Positions 43,704 through 55,626 of a stretch of 64,000 bases of DNA are shown piece by piece. The first letter of the stretch is position 1. The number at the start of each line of letters is the position of its first letter. Under the pieces are notes generated by a model. It saw only the letters and a list, made by a program, of their open reading frames with translations, was not told where the DNA came from and did not search any database. The position numbers were made by a program, and so were the translations under genes. Origin of the DNA: Perkinsus marinus ATCC 50983 (Eukaryota > Perkinsozoa > Perkinsida > Perkinsidae); contig NW_003211409.1 of assembly GCF_000006405.1 (NCBI RefSeq), positions 296,867-360,866 of the forward strand, read 5' to 3'.

Positions 43704-44458
43704 TCAACGCCCTGCAGTCAACAGCTCGGGCGACAGGCATGCTGAACTTCTTTTCTATCAATGTTGTATCCATTACCATTCGCTGTCTTGTTTTCGAGAC
43801 TCGGTGTAGTGGTTCTCAGATCACCTCAAAGTGCACTGTTATGCTCAACGACTAGAGTAGAATGCGATAGATAAGAATACGGTCGGTATATAGAAATGTG
43901 TTGATAGCAGTACATGGTGGTGGATCAAAACTAGGCTTAACACTTGTTATTTCGCGGCGTGATGCACATCGTGAAACACTTCGCTCCGCTTCCAACATCT
44001 ATCTATGCCCTTGAGATACCTTCCTCGCGGTTGAGTCCCATATCTTGTAACTCTCCCGACAGGCATAACACAATGCTATAAGACTGATTCTGATATTCGA
44101 ACTATGCGAAATATCGCCAAATGCAAAATCAGCTACTTAGAGAAAAGTTATAATCACGTACAGGTACTTATTTTGTTCATCAACTCTCTTGCACCGCACA
44201 TTTACAAGACGTGAACTTCTTTCTGCACTACTCTGTATGAGACAAAGCTAAGCAACTACCGTTAATGATTGTATTTTGCACAGGGCAGCGACACATTGTA
44301 GACATTCATGGCGTTCGTGTAGTGAAAATGACTTATTACTCTCAATGGAGTCTCAGGGAATGACTCTAACGCAGAACAACGATCCACAGGAAAATCAAGT
44401 CATATAATACGATAATACACAAAGTACAAAATATTCACAATAAGAGACATAGCAGTAA
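43704..44458. other. intergenic, nothing recognised
   Basis: AT-rich DNA between the convergent 3' ends of the membrane-protein exons and the hydrolase gene. Confidence 0.45.
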
Positions 44459-47333
44459 TCATTTTTTCTGCGGGGACTTCTCACCAGAATCGACCTCGAC
44501 CACCTCAGTGCCAGAATGAACCCCATCCGCATCACTCTCGCCAGCTTTATTCACTACCCGCTCTACTCGGGTAGTAGAAGCGGAATCTTCGGAGTCATCG
44601 AGATGCAGGAGATCAGTCTCTTGAGCTAGGAAACTGATGGAGGAGTCTTGCCGAGCACTAGGGGCCGCGGGCTCGTCCGGTTGGAGACTCAACGCTATTG
44701 CTTGTTGCATCATCATCTCCTCCTCATCCTTGATTTGGGGTAAACCTACGCATACCTCACACGTGGACGTCGAGAATATCCCACTATAATGATCGAGGGG
44801 CTCCTGGATTGGCCGTACCATGTCCAGACCGAGCGGCTGACGGTCACCACTCCGACTGTCCTAGACATACACAGATGTTGTTGACTTAGTACTACGAGTA
44901 GAAGTTACCTCACTACTCGATGCTCGAGGCCGTCGAGGCATCGGATTCGGTAGTGAATGCGAGCGCTCTAGAATATGTGGGGTTACTGATGGTAGAGGCT
45001 CTGAACACACGAGCGTTGAATCTCGAGTCGTTGGGAACTATACACAATTACGCCAACTCCCAACAAGTTCTGAACACTGTAAAGTGTTGAAGAAAAATAT
45101 CGCGACAGAATCTGTGAAGAATTTGGGTCGCACAGAATTGTGATCTCCCTCAACTGTGACCTACAAAACTACACTCATATTCATTCACTCGCTCACATAG
45201 TTACCAAATTCTTGTCCCCTGCATAAGCTTCATAGAGTGCTCGAGCGTGGTGCGGTTTAATAAACGTGTCGTCTTCGGCAGCTGCGAAAAGGGCGGGTAT
45301 AAAAGTCCGATCGACCTACGGTAAAATGACAGCGGAGCGAAGCGCGGATTGTTGTTACATGTTTGATAGGTACTAGGTCGTTGATATCAAAGTTGGCTCT
45401 ACTTCTGATTGAATTGCGTATCATGCTCATAGCAATGTTTACAATGAATTTCGGTACTCGAAAACCACCAAATTGAATCACCAATTCTTCAGCTACAATA
45501 CGCAGGTCTTGGAAAGGCGAATCGAGCTGAGGAAAATCAACATGTGAAAACTGAACAAAGAAAATTAATTTTCCATACGGCAAATACGCTCGACCGAGAG
45601 TGCTATGCTGAAACAAAACTTGGCGAAAAAAGATGTCGAAATTTTATGGCGCGTGAAAACTCCCTAAAATCACAGTTCGAAAACTACTACTATGGTTCTA
45701 CACACTTTCAGCAGTGCATCACGGAGGTATCAAATACGATGTACACTAGCATCGACTGACCCTGTCAGGATAGCGTAGCGTACGTGGCATAATGCTATCG
45801 AACTGTGTGATCGATATGTATTTTCTCATAATGAGAATTAAGTGAGATAATTGGTAGTTATATTTTCATACAACAACAATCTCAATTCTTTTTGTTTCTC
45901 TACACTTCTACCCGAATTCGTATGTAATTATTGAGGAAACTTCTGAGCTCCGTTGAGGAAAGCGGACATATATTCCTCCAAAACTCTACAGTAGATATAC
46001 ACACTACAGCTCCACGAACAACAAGAGTCTCCAAATTTCAAGACATTTTTCATGGTGAATTCCCCCCCCCCCTGAGTGAAAGAGTATCATTACCACCATG
46101 CCTGCAATGCTAGGGTCTCTATCACCGTGTAGTAGTGCAGTCACTGCACCCATACTACGACCCCACAGCCCGATAGTGCCTGAAACATCAGATTTCTCAC
46201 ATTTTCATGAACGTACAGGATGTTCAAGAAGCCGGGCCCGCTCCTCGAAAATTCTCAGGCACCATTTCGAAGCTCTCTCTAACGGTAGTTGCATCAATTC
46301 TATACTCTTCATATTCGACAAGTTCTGACGATATGGAAAAAGTGCTGGCAGATCGCACTTCTCGATAGTCTGCTATTCACATGCGCTCAGGAATTTCGAG
46401 GCATGGGCCCGGCTCTCTTAGCACCCAGTAGAAGACTCACTAACAGTTCCCGTGGCCCTGAGATGCTCCACCACGCAGGCTAGATCGTCCTTTTCAAAGT
46501 ACCTAGGTACAGAATTTATTCGATAATATACCACGAAGAAAATTATTATTATTCACCCCAGACTGACGTATTCGCCATCGGACCTCCCTGAGCCGGCGAA
46601 ATCAAACGCGAATAATGTGATCCCGAATGGTAGGAGGACCGGCAGTGTAGCGATTCCCTCAATACGCGAGCTGCAGTTACCTAAGGCAATTCTCATGTAG
46701 TTGAGCTGAGAGCACGTGGAAGTACCGTGTAGATAGATGACACATGGGAGCTCTTTGGCTGGCCTGCGTTCGGGTTCAAACCAACTGCATTGTAAGTGTT
46801 TCCCATAGGAATTTTCCAGCACTAAATCTGTCCGGTGAATCTAATGAGAACTGCATAGTAATGTGGAACGTCGGTGAGAATGAAAAAAAATTGAGAAAAT
46901 TTTGGGAGTTTTTTTGTTTTCCGAATTCGTATGTAATTATTAAGGAAACTTCTGAGCTCCGTTGAGGAAAGCGGACATATATTCCTCCAACACTCCAGAG
47001 TAGATATACATACTACAGCTCCACGAAACCATTTAGCCTCGAAAAATAACGTCCCTCAGGGTTTGATAACAATGAGAAAAATGTCCCTAACGTGATGATG
47101 ACATTTACATGGGAAACTGATTGAAGAATGTGTTCCTAGCCATTCGTGGAAAATTCAAAATGAGTTCTCCTCCCGGGAACATTATAGGTTCCTGGATGAT
47201 TCCTTGTTCCCGTTACTACCACTTGCCCTGCGATTCGAAACCGCTTAGGGCCGAGGTCCTTGGGCTCGTACTGGTCCCTGGGAGGCCGTATGATGGCTTT
47301 CCATAGCTCGGCGTACTGGTCGGAGATCCCCAT
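44459..47333 (-). CDS. alpha/beta hydrolase with C-terminal ubiquitin-interacting motif
   Basis: Exons 47220-47333, 46726-46827, 46557-46680, 46441-46502, 46094-46179, 45359-45526, 45205-45315, 45065-45160, 44909-45037, 44459-44860. From the second exon on, all joins are in phase; between the first two a small exon (1 mod 3) seems to be missing. Motifs: IIRPPRDQY near the start, oxyanion-type YLHGNCSSR, FAFDFAGSGRSDGEYVSLG, nucleophile elbow GRSMG (Ser in G-R-S-M-G), acid region FAAAEDDTFIKP and catalytic His in VEGDHNS. After a Pro/Ser linker comes DEEEMMMQQAIALSLQ, a good UIM. Known: such UIM hydrolases occur in plants and protists, with unknown substrates. Two introns are very short (27 nt, 45038-45064; an optional 27 nt near 44735-44761). 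Confidence 0.85.
45880..45985 (-). repeat. repeat family B copy
   Basis: CGTATGTAATTATTGAGGAA and GAGCTCCGTTGAGGAAAGCG. Intronic in the hydrolase gene, between the 46094 and 45526 exons. Confidence 0.6.
46205..46415. mobile_element. deleted relative of the 33303 inverted-repeat element
   Basis: Shares GAAGCCGGGCCC, CTCAGGCACCATTT, AATTCTATACTCTTCATA and CACATGCGCTCAGGAATTTC with the element in the thioredoxin-like gene. Much of the middle is missing. It lies in the intron between the 46441 and 46179 exons of the hydrolase gene. Confidence 0.6.
46865..47000 (-). repeat. repeat family B copy
   Basis: Almost identical at its right part (GGAAACTTCTGAGCTCCGTT) to the 45880 copy 1 kb away in the same gene, so these two share recent ancestry. 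Confidence 0.65.
47085..47215 (-). repeat. repeat family C copy
   Basis: CTGATTGAAGAATGTGTTCC, 'GAAAATTCAAAATGAG', 'ATAGGTTCCTGGATGATT': the reverse complement of the 8440 copy. It abuts exon 1 of the hydrolase gene. Confidence 0.6.
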
Positions 47334-47883
47334 TCAAACTCACAGGCGTAAAACAACTATGCTTATGAAATATGTTATTATATGTTATTCTGAGTCATTA
47401 CACGAGAATGCCGAGTCTTTACATATACCACATCCCTGTGAATTTGCTTCAGAGCATATACCTGGGCTTAGCCGCTAATTTCGGATTAGCTGCTGAGTTC
47501 GCGGCCATACTCCTATACTGGCTATCTGCCTGGTGGAAAGGAGGGCTGCTCGGGGAAAAATATTATATGTTATTCAATAACCTCAAATATTCTTCATTTC
47601 GTGTTTCTGTTGACAGAGTGTTTCCTCTACGTTGGGAATATACAGGATTGTGTTTGTCTTTTTCGAAAAGTGACGAAGTGCCCAACGAGAAGGTAAATAG
47701 AAGTACAAATGCGAAGTTTCCTATGACACAAGATTGAGTACGGAGTGAAGTATATAAATAGTGACGTTAGCTTTGCTCTGTTGAAGTACCCTACCCTCAC
47801 AAGGTAACTGTAGTCTGTCTACTGTGAGGACGAAGACGCAGAAAAAGACGGTCGGAGCCTTGCAGCAGTTGAGTTTAATGAAG

Positions 47884-48004
47884 GTTCACAACCTGTTTTA
47901 TGTGAAGTGGCGTAATACTCGGTGAAATCCTCGATATTCGCGCTATGCAGTAGTTGTGAGATATATTTTTCACTAGTGTTTTCATATCACTAGGGTGAAA
48001 CTCC
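47884..48004. mobile_element. MITE family A copy
   Basis: Left end worn (GGTTCACAACCTGTTTTATG), right end intact (CACTAGGGTGAAACTCC). The inside GTGAAGTGGCGTAATACTCG is well kept. Confidence 0.7.
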
Positions 48005-48034
48005 AATAATATTCTCAATCATCAGGTGGTCGTT

Positions 48035-48135
48035 CAATATACCAATTTCGAAACTCAGAATCATTTCCAGAATCGCTTATTATACGATGCTAAAACCGAT
48101 TCTGAATTGACCCACAATTGAGTCAATGAACATGG
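48035..48135. repeat. repeat family D copy
   Basis: CAATTTCGAAACTCAGAATC to CACAATTGAGTCAATGAACA, colinear with 14862-14960. Confidence 0.55.
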
Positions 48136-49110
48136 AGTAAATGAAGTCGTGTTATTCACTGTCAGATTTTTATACGAGAGTCTCTCTCTCGCGGCCTGCC
48201 ACAGCTGATGGCGAGTTGGCTTTTATATAAGGTCGACGTACTCAGCACAAGGAGACCAGCACTTGACTGAGTTTTTTACACGAGATTAAAAACTCTGAAT
48301 CGCCTCCAAAATCAGTATCCACATACGCCCCCCCCCAGGAAGACGTTGAGAACGGTTCCAATCAACGGCCACAGTGTGACGGGTAGTTCAAGAGTTAAAG
48401 CGTAGACCAGTTCTGAAACTGGATTTTTGTTAACCATTTGGGAACTCAAGGCAATGGTTAATGGAAGCTAGAGATTCTATTTACAATCATACTCATAAAA
48501 CATCAACTATTTTCGAGTTCAGCTATAGCGTGTTCAATAGACCTTCAAGAGCCCAGCCAGGATTAGATATCACATGTAAAACTCGATCTTGGGAGGGATC
48601 CATTGAACACCCCACAAGGTTTCATAGTTGTCCACTCTGCACAACTACAGTTTTACAAGCCGGTTTTCAGAGCTGTGTTCATTGGGATGGGTTTTGAAAT
48701 TTTTCCCAATCAGTTCTAAAATTAGTTCTGAAATTGGTTCTAGAACACATTCTTTAAACGTGTTTCCATCAAAACCAGTTCTAGAAGCAGTTGCCAGTTT
48801 CGGATTCCGCCGAGGGCAATCTTGCAACACTTGGACTATCTTGGATTTCCTCAAGGCTTCTCATGCCCTTGCGGCGGCAAGGGTCCTGCCGGGGCAAACT
48901 ATCAGTAAGTATCTGAAGTGAACTGATTATGAAATTTGTCAGTGTTTTTCTCACTCGTGAATGCGGGCTTTGTAAAATTCCTACATTGTCAAGTATTCCA
49001 GGACCAAAATCATAAAAAAATCAATATTCAAATTTTTCGACTCTTGCGATTTACTCACAAAATGCGGTTTCGAGAAAAGCAGATTCGTAGGAGCATCTCT
49101 TCTTACCTCT

Positions 49111-50500
49111 ATGTCTAGCGTCTACGACAGCGAGTCAATAGCTCGGGAATGCATGTCCTCCGAATCCAATACGGACGATCCTGTTTCTGGAACTACCTCA
49201 GTTCATGCAAGGATTTCCATACCAGTCGAGGACCTATTGCAACAACTCACTTCTGCTGAGAGTAGAGATGATGACAGGAGGATCATCTACGTCTCAGCTG
49301 AGCGGTCCAAAGGCTACGAGGCTAGTCCAAAGGCCACTATAAGCACAACACGGATGCCGATCAAGGCACGTGCAAGCAGCCTCCTCCACGTTAAATACAA
49401 CTCAGTGTCCGCAAGCTATGAAGTGGAGCTGAATGTCGATATCGACTTACCCACCGGTGAAGTCAGTCGTCATATTCTAGACCATGTTAGGCCTGTGGCA
49501 GACGCTTCCCATGTGGGCGATCAACGCAGTACTCGTCGTGAGAATTTCTCAGATGTAAGTTAGCTCTGAATTTGAGGGTGTATGAAATTCTGTGAAGGTC
49601 CCAATGTCTTATATAAGGCAGCTTGGTCACGACAGCTCTACGGCTTGGCAAGGGTATAAGGCTAGCAACAAGTGGCACAGGAAAAAGCATCACGTTCGTT
49701 ACGTCCTTCCTAGCAAGAGCATGTTCGCGCCAGACTCCGACTTTTTACGTGGTAGGGTAAGTCTCAATGCAGACGCTCCCGAGTTTAAGCCAGAATCTGA
49801 GTAAGTAGATAACTGCTGTATGATTTCCCTTCACATATTGCTTTTAGAACATGTCACGTGTCGTCCCCTACAGTTGGGTATGTTCCGATGAATGGTTGGG
49901 AGAGTAGACAGATGGAGGAAATGAGCCTCCCGCCTCAGGCGGCTGAGGTAGGTGATTGATATTTTACTTATTCGTGGCTTTGTGGTTGTTCGCAGTGTTG
50001 TAATATGTGTTTGATTTCCTCAGCTGAGTTAAGGAGTTTACTCACTAATTACATATGAATTCTGAGAGAGGTGTTCGGAAATCAACGAGAATCGCCTAAA
50101 TTTCCTCAGAATTTTCGTATTGTGCATGTGTACATTTTTTAACACTGGTTGCTTGCAGGGACCGTTTCGCTGGCTGGAGGGCAACAACTCTACTGTAGGG
50201 GTGGACTTTGGGAGTGTCTCGACAACTGGGAGTTGTTATAGCGGTGTGTTCACGTCGAGCCCGCTGCAAATTCCCTTGGACATGCCGGAGGATAGATTTG
50301 ACTCTTGGAGGACCACAACAACAGCACGTTTGCTGGAAGCTCCCACGGGCACTGCGTAAGAGGAGATTCGTGTGTGGTGATGATTGGTGAACTGTGTCAG
50401 GGTGCGGAAGGAATCGGGCGGATCAACCAGTGTGGGAATCGACTCTGGCTATGTATCGTCTCCAGTCACGTCGAGTAGTGCACGTTTTCATGTAGACTAA
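49111..50500 (+). CDS. PAM2-motif protein, paralogue 1
   Basis: Five exons in phase: 49111-49554, 49598-49800, 49848-49947, 50159-50355, 50401-50500 (347 aa). A compact N-terminal domain (IPVEDLLQQL, ARASSLLHVKYN, YEVELNVDIDLP) of about 130 residues is followed by a basic segment (SYIRQLGHDSSTAWQGYKAS, NKWHRKKHH). At residues 204-213 LNADAPEFKP fits the PAM2 consensus (L-N-x-x-A-x-E-F-x-P), which binds the MLLE domain of poly(A)-binding protein in known cases. The rest is Ser/Thr/Gly-rich and disordered. The N-terminal domain was not recognised. An mRNA-regulatory role is inference from PAM2 and the basic segment. A family B repeat lies in intron 3 (49998-50150). Confidence 0.75.
49998..50150 (+). 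repeat. repeat family B copy
   Basis: AGTGTTGTAATATGTGTTTG, then CAGCTGAGTTAAGGAG, ending near TTTTCGTATTGTGCATGTG. In intron 3 of the first PAM2 gene and absent from its paralogue. Confidence 0.6.
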
Positions 50501-51018
50501 CTTTGTATAATTATCATTATCATCTCACTAACTTGGTCCACAGCGACTTAGAGCGGAGTGGCGCCTTTGAGAGGATCGCTTCCACTTTACTATCAACCCT
50601 ATGTGGTGTCCACTGCCTCATGCAGTGACAACTTATCGTATTCTGTTATTTACTTATTGTATGTACCATTTAATCGCATACCGTCATTGACGCACATGTC
50701 CGAGTCTAGTAAACTCGGCCAAGTTGTTGGTAGTAGTAGTGACCAGTGCTGACACTTCCTATATCACCTTTCTGTGAGGAGCCTGTTATTCATTCGGAAT
50801 GTAATCCCACATGGGCTTTTACTTGTAGAGAGGTTCTCTGGCTTTGAGCCGTTCAAGGTGAATGTTACGGGTGCCTATAGCACTGTAGATGAGCTCATCA
50901 CACATCGTCAAGTATTCGAACATTTCTCCAAGATGCTGCATAAGTCGGTCAATTGTCTTTAATCTCTTCATCGTCTCTGATCTGCAGTCGAGTGTTTTGG
51001 GTTTACTTGTATTAATAT
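50501..51018. other. intergenic between the PAM2 paralogues
   Basis: No exon recognised. The next segment is the inverted-repeat element. Confidence 0.4.
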
Positions 51019-51756
51019 TACAGGGTGGAGCAAAAATGGCGATGGAGGTCCATTTATGGAGCAAGGTCAATGACGACTGAGACCGTTTGTGTAGAGGGGG
51101 GAGACAGTTGGATGTCGCAAAGAGCGCTAGATTAGTCGAGCGTTTGCCGGGACGCTAGAACTTCTCACTCGGAGAGGCCCAGTTGCTGGAAGTCAGTATC
51201 TGGTGAGATACGTACGAGGATTCTCCCGCCCACCTGCACCCTCTAGAGGTATAGGGGCCTTTATAGCTTCATCACTTATGTCATGATAGGTTTGGTTTAG
51301 ACCAATGCTCTAACTATGACTCACATCTGCGACGATGATGTAAAAGGTGCCATCGGGAATTCCCCGATGGCACGGTTTTCAAAACCGACAGCACCAGAGT
51401 GTCAATCTCAGGTGTGTTTAGTCGCGGCAAATAGTGTGGATTATGGTTTTTCTCATGGCAACCACCCAAACCACTATACTTCTACACAACGGGATACTAG
51501 GAGGAATTAGCTCTTCCCTTTCAATTTCGCGGCGAGTGAATACAGAAGGTATCCTTTGAAAGTCGAAACTGCGGTTTTTCCCTACGTAGCCGGTTTTGCG
51601 TTAGGCGATACCTCAGCGCATAATACGAATATCAGAGCCGTTCTTACAGCGTTGGAGAGAGCTCGATAAGGACTCTCAAATGGTATTCTCTTTGTTCACA
51701 AACTGTCACTTGCTGCAGAATTAAGAGGAGTGGGTCCTTTTTTGCACCACCCTGTA
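51019..51756. mobile_element. non-autonomous mariner-like element
   Basis: Left end TACAGGGTGGAGCAAAAA and right end, in reverse complement, TACAGGGTGGTGCAAAAA, match at 17 of 18 positions, with TA at both ends. Length 738 bp, no intact transposase frame. It lies between the tandem PAM2 genes. The ends resemble, but differ from, those of the 33303 element. Confidence 0.65.
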
Positions 51757-51822
51757 GCTGCCATTCTTATGGAGTGTTGCCGTCGTATTTTTTAGCCTGT
51801 CTTGTCCCTGAGACCTGTCACA

Positions 51823-52798
51823 ATGTTGTCCTCTGCGGTCGCTTTTGGCCGTCAACCTTTCTTCGGGGTGGAGCCATCTGCTAGACACATCTCCCCTTCT
51901 CATGAAACAGCTAAGACGTCGGCTCAGGGCACTGTGATTGTACCCATAGAGGCGCTGTTGAAGCGCATAACTGGTGCTTGCCATGCGAACGACCAGCGAG
52001 GACCGGTGGCGTACGGTGCTGATGTGAAGCCCAATGGTGGGGAAACTGTCGGGTGGTGTAAAATGCCTATGCACGCACGCGCAAGCGAGTTGGTGAAGAT
52101 AGTATATGATTTTAAAGACGGCGCCTACTATGTCCAAGTTGAAGTGGAAGTGGCTATGCCGACGGCCTTCCTGGGGGAGGGAATATTAGCGCATGTTAAA
52201 CCGGCGTGCTCCTCAACGATTCGGAATAATTTCCATGAAGTAGTACAATGCATTTTTTGGTAGGCTAGTTGGAGAGTGATTCAGGTATCAATTTCGCGAA
52301 TTCGAGAAGTAGGCCGCAGTGGAAATGCAATTTGGCAATCGTATAAGAAGCGCAACAAATGGCAGAAGATGAAACATCGCGCGACCTACTTCGTACAGAC
52401 CAATCCGGGGCTATCTCGGGTGGCAACTATCGAGAGTAGAGGGGGGAAGGTTAATGTTGACAATAACTTTGTGAACGGGCTTAATGCCAACGCGCCCGAG
52501 TTCAGGCCTTGTTCAGAGTACTAGTAGGGCTGGAGACATGAAAGGGCTATATTGTGTGGGTTTAGAACACCGAGTCCGCCATCAGACACTGGTGATAGGC
52601 ATGTTGTTGGGGTAGGCAGCGGCTTGTTGCCAAGCGAGGTGAGTTCAGGGAGGAGTGGTATGCGCTATGCCATTGGCAGGTGGCGGCACTCCTGGGCGAC
52701 CATGAAGACTGTGATGTGTTATGCAGCCCGATCGGCTGCCCACCGCTGGAGCATCGTCCGGACTATCACGACGGCTGGCGAAGAAAGATGTGAACTGA
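51823..52798 (+). CDS. PAM2-motif protein, paralogue 2
   Basis: Four exons in phase: 51823-52239, 52285-52517, 52566-52638, 52727-52798 (264 aa). Same plan as the gene 1.3 kb upstream: IPIEALLKRI, ARASELVKIVYDFKDGAYYV, then the exon 1-2 junction at the matching position, then ISRIREVGRSGNAIWQSYKK, NKWQKMKHRATYF, and LNANAPEFRP as the PAM2-type motif at 205-214. Exon 2 also ends with the same 'SE' codon split by the intron. The C-terminal exon is shorter and basic (GLSRRLAKKDVN). Overall identity is low outside the shared motifs, so the duplication is old. A start at 51802 is possible through a non-ATG codon, but ATG 51823 is preferred. Confidence 0.75.
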
Positions 52799-53689
52799 TG
52801 TTGGATTGCATTTGGAATGATGTTATTTTAGTAGGCCTCATGATGGGGACTCATGGTTCGCCATGTCGATGAATGAAGGTCGCCGCTGTCGTCATACTAG
52901 CACTGCTGAGGGCAGTACTACTACTAGCAGCAGTAGCAGTAGCTCTGCACGTTAAGCCACAGATATGTGGTAGTTGCTATGAAGACATGTCGTGCTGGTA
53001 TTGGGCATCCACCAGTTTCAAGTGCTTTGCTGTGTACCTGTGATCGTATAAGAACTATCATCCTCCATAGAGAGGTTATCGACTAAGTGGTTTGACTAGT
53101 ATTTGATCTTATTATTATTATCATCAGGGGTTTGGCGGTTTTAAGTGTTTGCAGTGCAGTTTCCGATTATATTATGTACAGGCCCAGGCGTACTAAACCT
53201 GGACCAATAACCCGCCTCATCCCATGTTTTGTCCCTTCTGATGCTGGTCGCTGACTGTGCTCGCAGTAGCACCGGTAGCATCGGTGTTGTCATGGTGTGG
53301 TAGACTATTCAGTGAGCACCATCTCAAACCTGCAAGCGAGAGCTTCAGGATAACCTAATCCCAGTCGATGGTGACTTGTTGATAATAGATGCAATATAGT
53401 ATTTCAGTCCCACATGGATGTGGTCAGTAATAGTGTTGCCATCGCCATCTTTCTATGCTGTGCAGGGACTTGTTCTTCAAGCAGGCGAGAAGCGTATCTT
53501 TAAATCTTCGCTGTGCGCAGAGAGATATCTATTGTTTTTAGGTATAGCAAAACTGTTCACGTTTCCATGAAGTCGAGTTTCTGCACTTGAAGTATTCGTG
53601 TACGAGTGAATTATAATCGATCACTCGGGCGCGCGCGACTTGCATTAACGCATTTCGCCTGGTCAGATCGAGCTCTCTGTTGTTGTATA
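52799..53689. other. intergenic, nothing recognised
   Basis: Contains a short GCA/GTA-rich stretch (about 52905-52940). No exon found. Confidence 0.45.
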
Positions 53690-54216
53690 ATGCTTCGGGT
53701 GGCTGCTCGTGCTGCAGTACGTCTCGGTGGAGCCCACGGTCGTGAACTCCCCGAGTACGTGGTTCTGCCGCATAATCAGCAGAGGTAAGTATGATGTCGA
53801 GATGCTGATGATGATGACCATTATGAACAGGTACGGCCGTGATAAGAGTTACAGCTATTTCACGTGCCTCTGGCATTTCCCAAAGATGGTGTTCACTGAG
53901 AAATGGTGCTACACTAATATCATGTGGTTTGTATGTAAGCTGCAGTTCAGCCGAGTATTCGAATTCACAATTTCATTTTAGTTTGGACGGGCTTCTGGTT
54001 CATTCCCAATTACATTTGGTGGGAGAGGCGCTATGCTTATCAAAAGGCTGGCTTCCACTGGGAGCACACCAACAGGTCAGATTAGGTATCTCGTGTTTGT
54101 TCGCGACTCTCTGCATTTGTAGGAAATTGCAAGCACGTAAGGAAGCCCTGGGAATGGACAAGGTCCCTGCGAGTGGCATGGACTGGCCCAGTGGGGCTTT
54201 GTCCGGTCAGAAGTAG
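53690..54216 (+). CDS. small single-pass membrane protein, mitochondrial-type
   Basis: Four exons in phase: 53690-53784, 53831-53934, 53982-54075, 54123-54216 (128 aa). The N-terminus MLRVAARAAVRLGG is Arg/Ala-rich without acids, like a mitochondrial presequence. Then YGRDKSYSYFTCLWHFPKMV, one aromatic membrane helix (NIMWFVFWTGFWFIPNYIWW), and a soluble basic tail (ERRYAYQKAGFHWEH, KLQARKEALGMDKVP). Size and layout fit an accessory subunit of a respiratory-chain complex or ATP synthase. No specific subunit was recognised, so the complex is inference. Confidence 0.68.
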
Positions 54217-55199
54217 AGTTATTATCATGTTGTTACCATTGAGCCTTCAGCAGTACAGGTTGGGGATAGGCATTTACTGCTAGTCCTTGCCACAGTGATT
54301 GTCGACATGATAGCGCCTTTCGTCGTCTGGTAAAAAAAGATATCATCAATTTTGCTTAAGCTCCCTATGTGTTGAGTTTGGAGTTAGCTGGTATATAAGG
54401 ACCGAAAAGCTCTCGTTTGAAATTCACTGATACGAGCTGTGATAAGGTAATTGCAGAGTTATGATAATCATGATTTTGAATGCCGAATTGTGGGTAATTG
54501 GTCGCAATACGAGTTAGGTTGTATTGGTAGCGTCAAACTGCAAGAGAGTCCATACGGGACTCTAGATGTGCATCGACAATTGTCTGTTTCTAGCTGCGAA
54601 GGCTTGCTCTCGTAAGGCTATAACTGTATTACTATTATTATGGGATTATCATCAACTCATTGATGCATTGCTGGTCGGTAAAGAGTGTGAGGGCGATTCT
54701 AAAGCAGATCACAGCTTTGCGCTTGTTCCGGTGGGGAAACGCTGTTGTATCTTTCATATAGCGTCGTACGATGAGACACTGTCTTGAGGGTATTTGATCA
54801 GTAGTTCCTTAGTAGAATAGGTTATGGATAGTATAGAGGCTATCGATAGTTAGCTGCTTGAGGATAGCCGCGGTGGGATTTGTGAGTAATGAGCATTGCT
54901 TTGTGTTGCAGGTGACGGTTTAGGTCAATCTGGCTGATTTTTCTCGGCCGTATCTTTTTCTTCTGCCCTGGGCAGCGTGGGAAGAGTAAGGTGAGGTAAG
55001 AGGATGTAACGTAGCAATGGTGATGATAGAAAATTTGTATGGATGATACCCTCAGCAGGTAAGTCAATGAACGTGACAGTCGGTGGCTCGTAGAGTTGTT
55101 GACTTTAGTTGTGTTGTTTCAGATGAGGACGTAGTCAGGACGTATACCGTGCCTCAATGAACTCACGGCGAACTGCAGATAGGAGGGGTGTTGAGTAGT
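54217..55199. other. intergenic; one uncertain small frame
   Basis: 54566-54787 has a 73-codon ATG frame (MCIDNCLFLAAKACSRKAIT) without splice support. Otherwise nothing recognised. Confidence 0.35.
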
Positions 55200-55626
55200 T
55201 TGATCGGCAGATATCGTGTCGGCCTTTGGGCAATCTGGATAAGAAGAGGCGACGCAAGCTATATCAGGTGAGGCATGGCAGTGTAATTGGGACACTTTGG
55301 TGTGTGGAAGTGGTTCATGGGTCTTTGAGTGTGATGCAATCAAGTCCATGGTCTTCTGGTTGGAGTGGTATGGCAGATTCGCAATATGCTGATTTTCTCG
55401 TGAGAAAACTGTGTCAATGGGGACAGTTTGTGTTGAATCGCTGCGGGTCAGATTTTGCGTCCTCTCTTACTAGATTAACAACTTTGAGAATATGAGAGCA
55501 GCCACTCTTCGTAAGAAGAGGATCGTTGCAGTGACTCAGTGTACTGCAACGATAAAGGGAACGGATGTGGAGAGGCTACAGAAGGTCATTGAAAACAGTG
55601 TAGAGGTGATGAAGTCTGTTCTGTGA
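55200..55626 (+). CDS. short unknown gene, 3' exons
   Basis: Exon ending at 55267 encodes NLDKKRRRKLYQ. It splices in phase (acceptor tcttactag) to 55474-55626, encoding INNFENMRAATLRKKRIVAV and GTDVERLQKVIENSVEVMKS to a TGA. Basic, then helical. The 5' end is unclear because an in-frame TAG precedes the first exon. Function unknown. Confidence 0.4.

Larger units (their letters stand above)
47334..49110. other. intergenic; repeats and an uncertain small frame
   Basis: 47372-47737 has a plus-strand frame with a hydrophobic stretch but no ATG start and no splice support. A MITE lies at 47884-48004 and a family D repeat at 48035-48135. No exon recognised between 48140 and 49110. Confidence 0.35.

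Noticed and set aside
47372-47737. 121-codon plus-strand frame
   Set aside because: Starts with a non-ATG codon, has no splice support and lies next to repeats.
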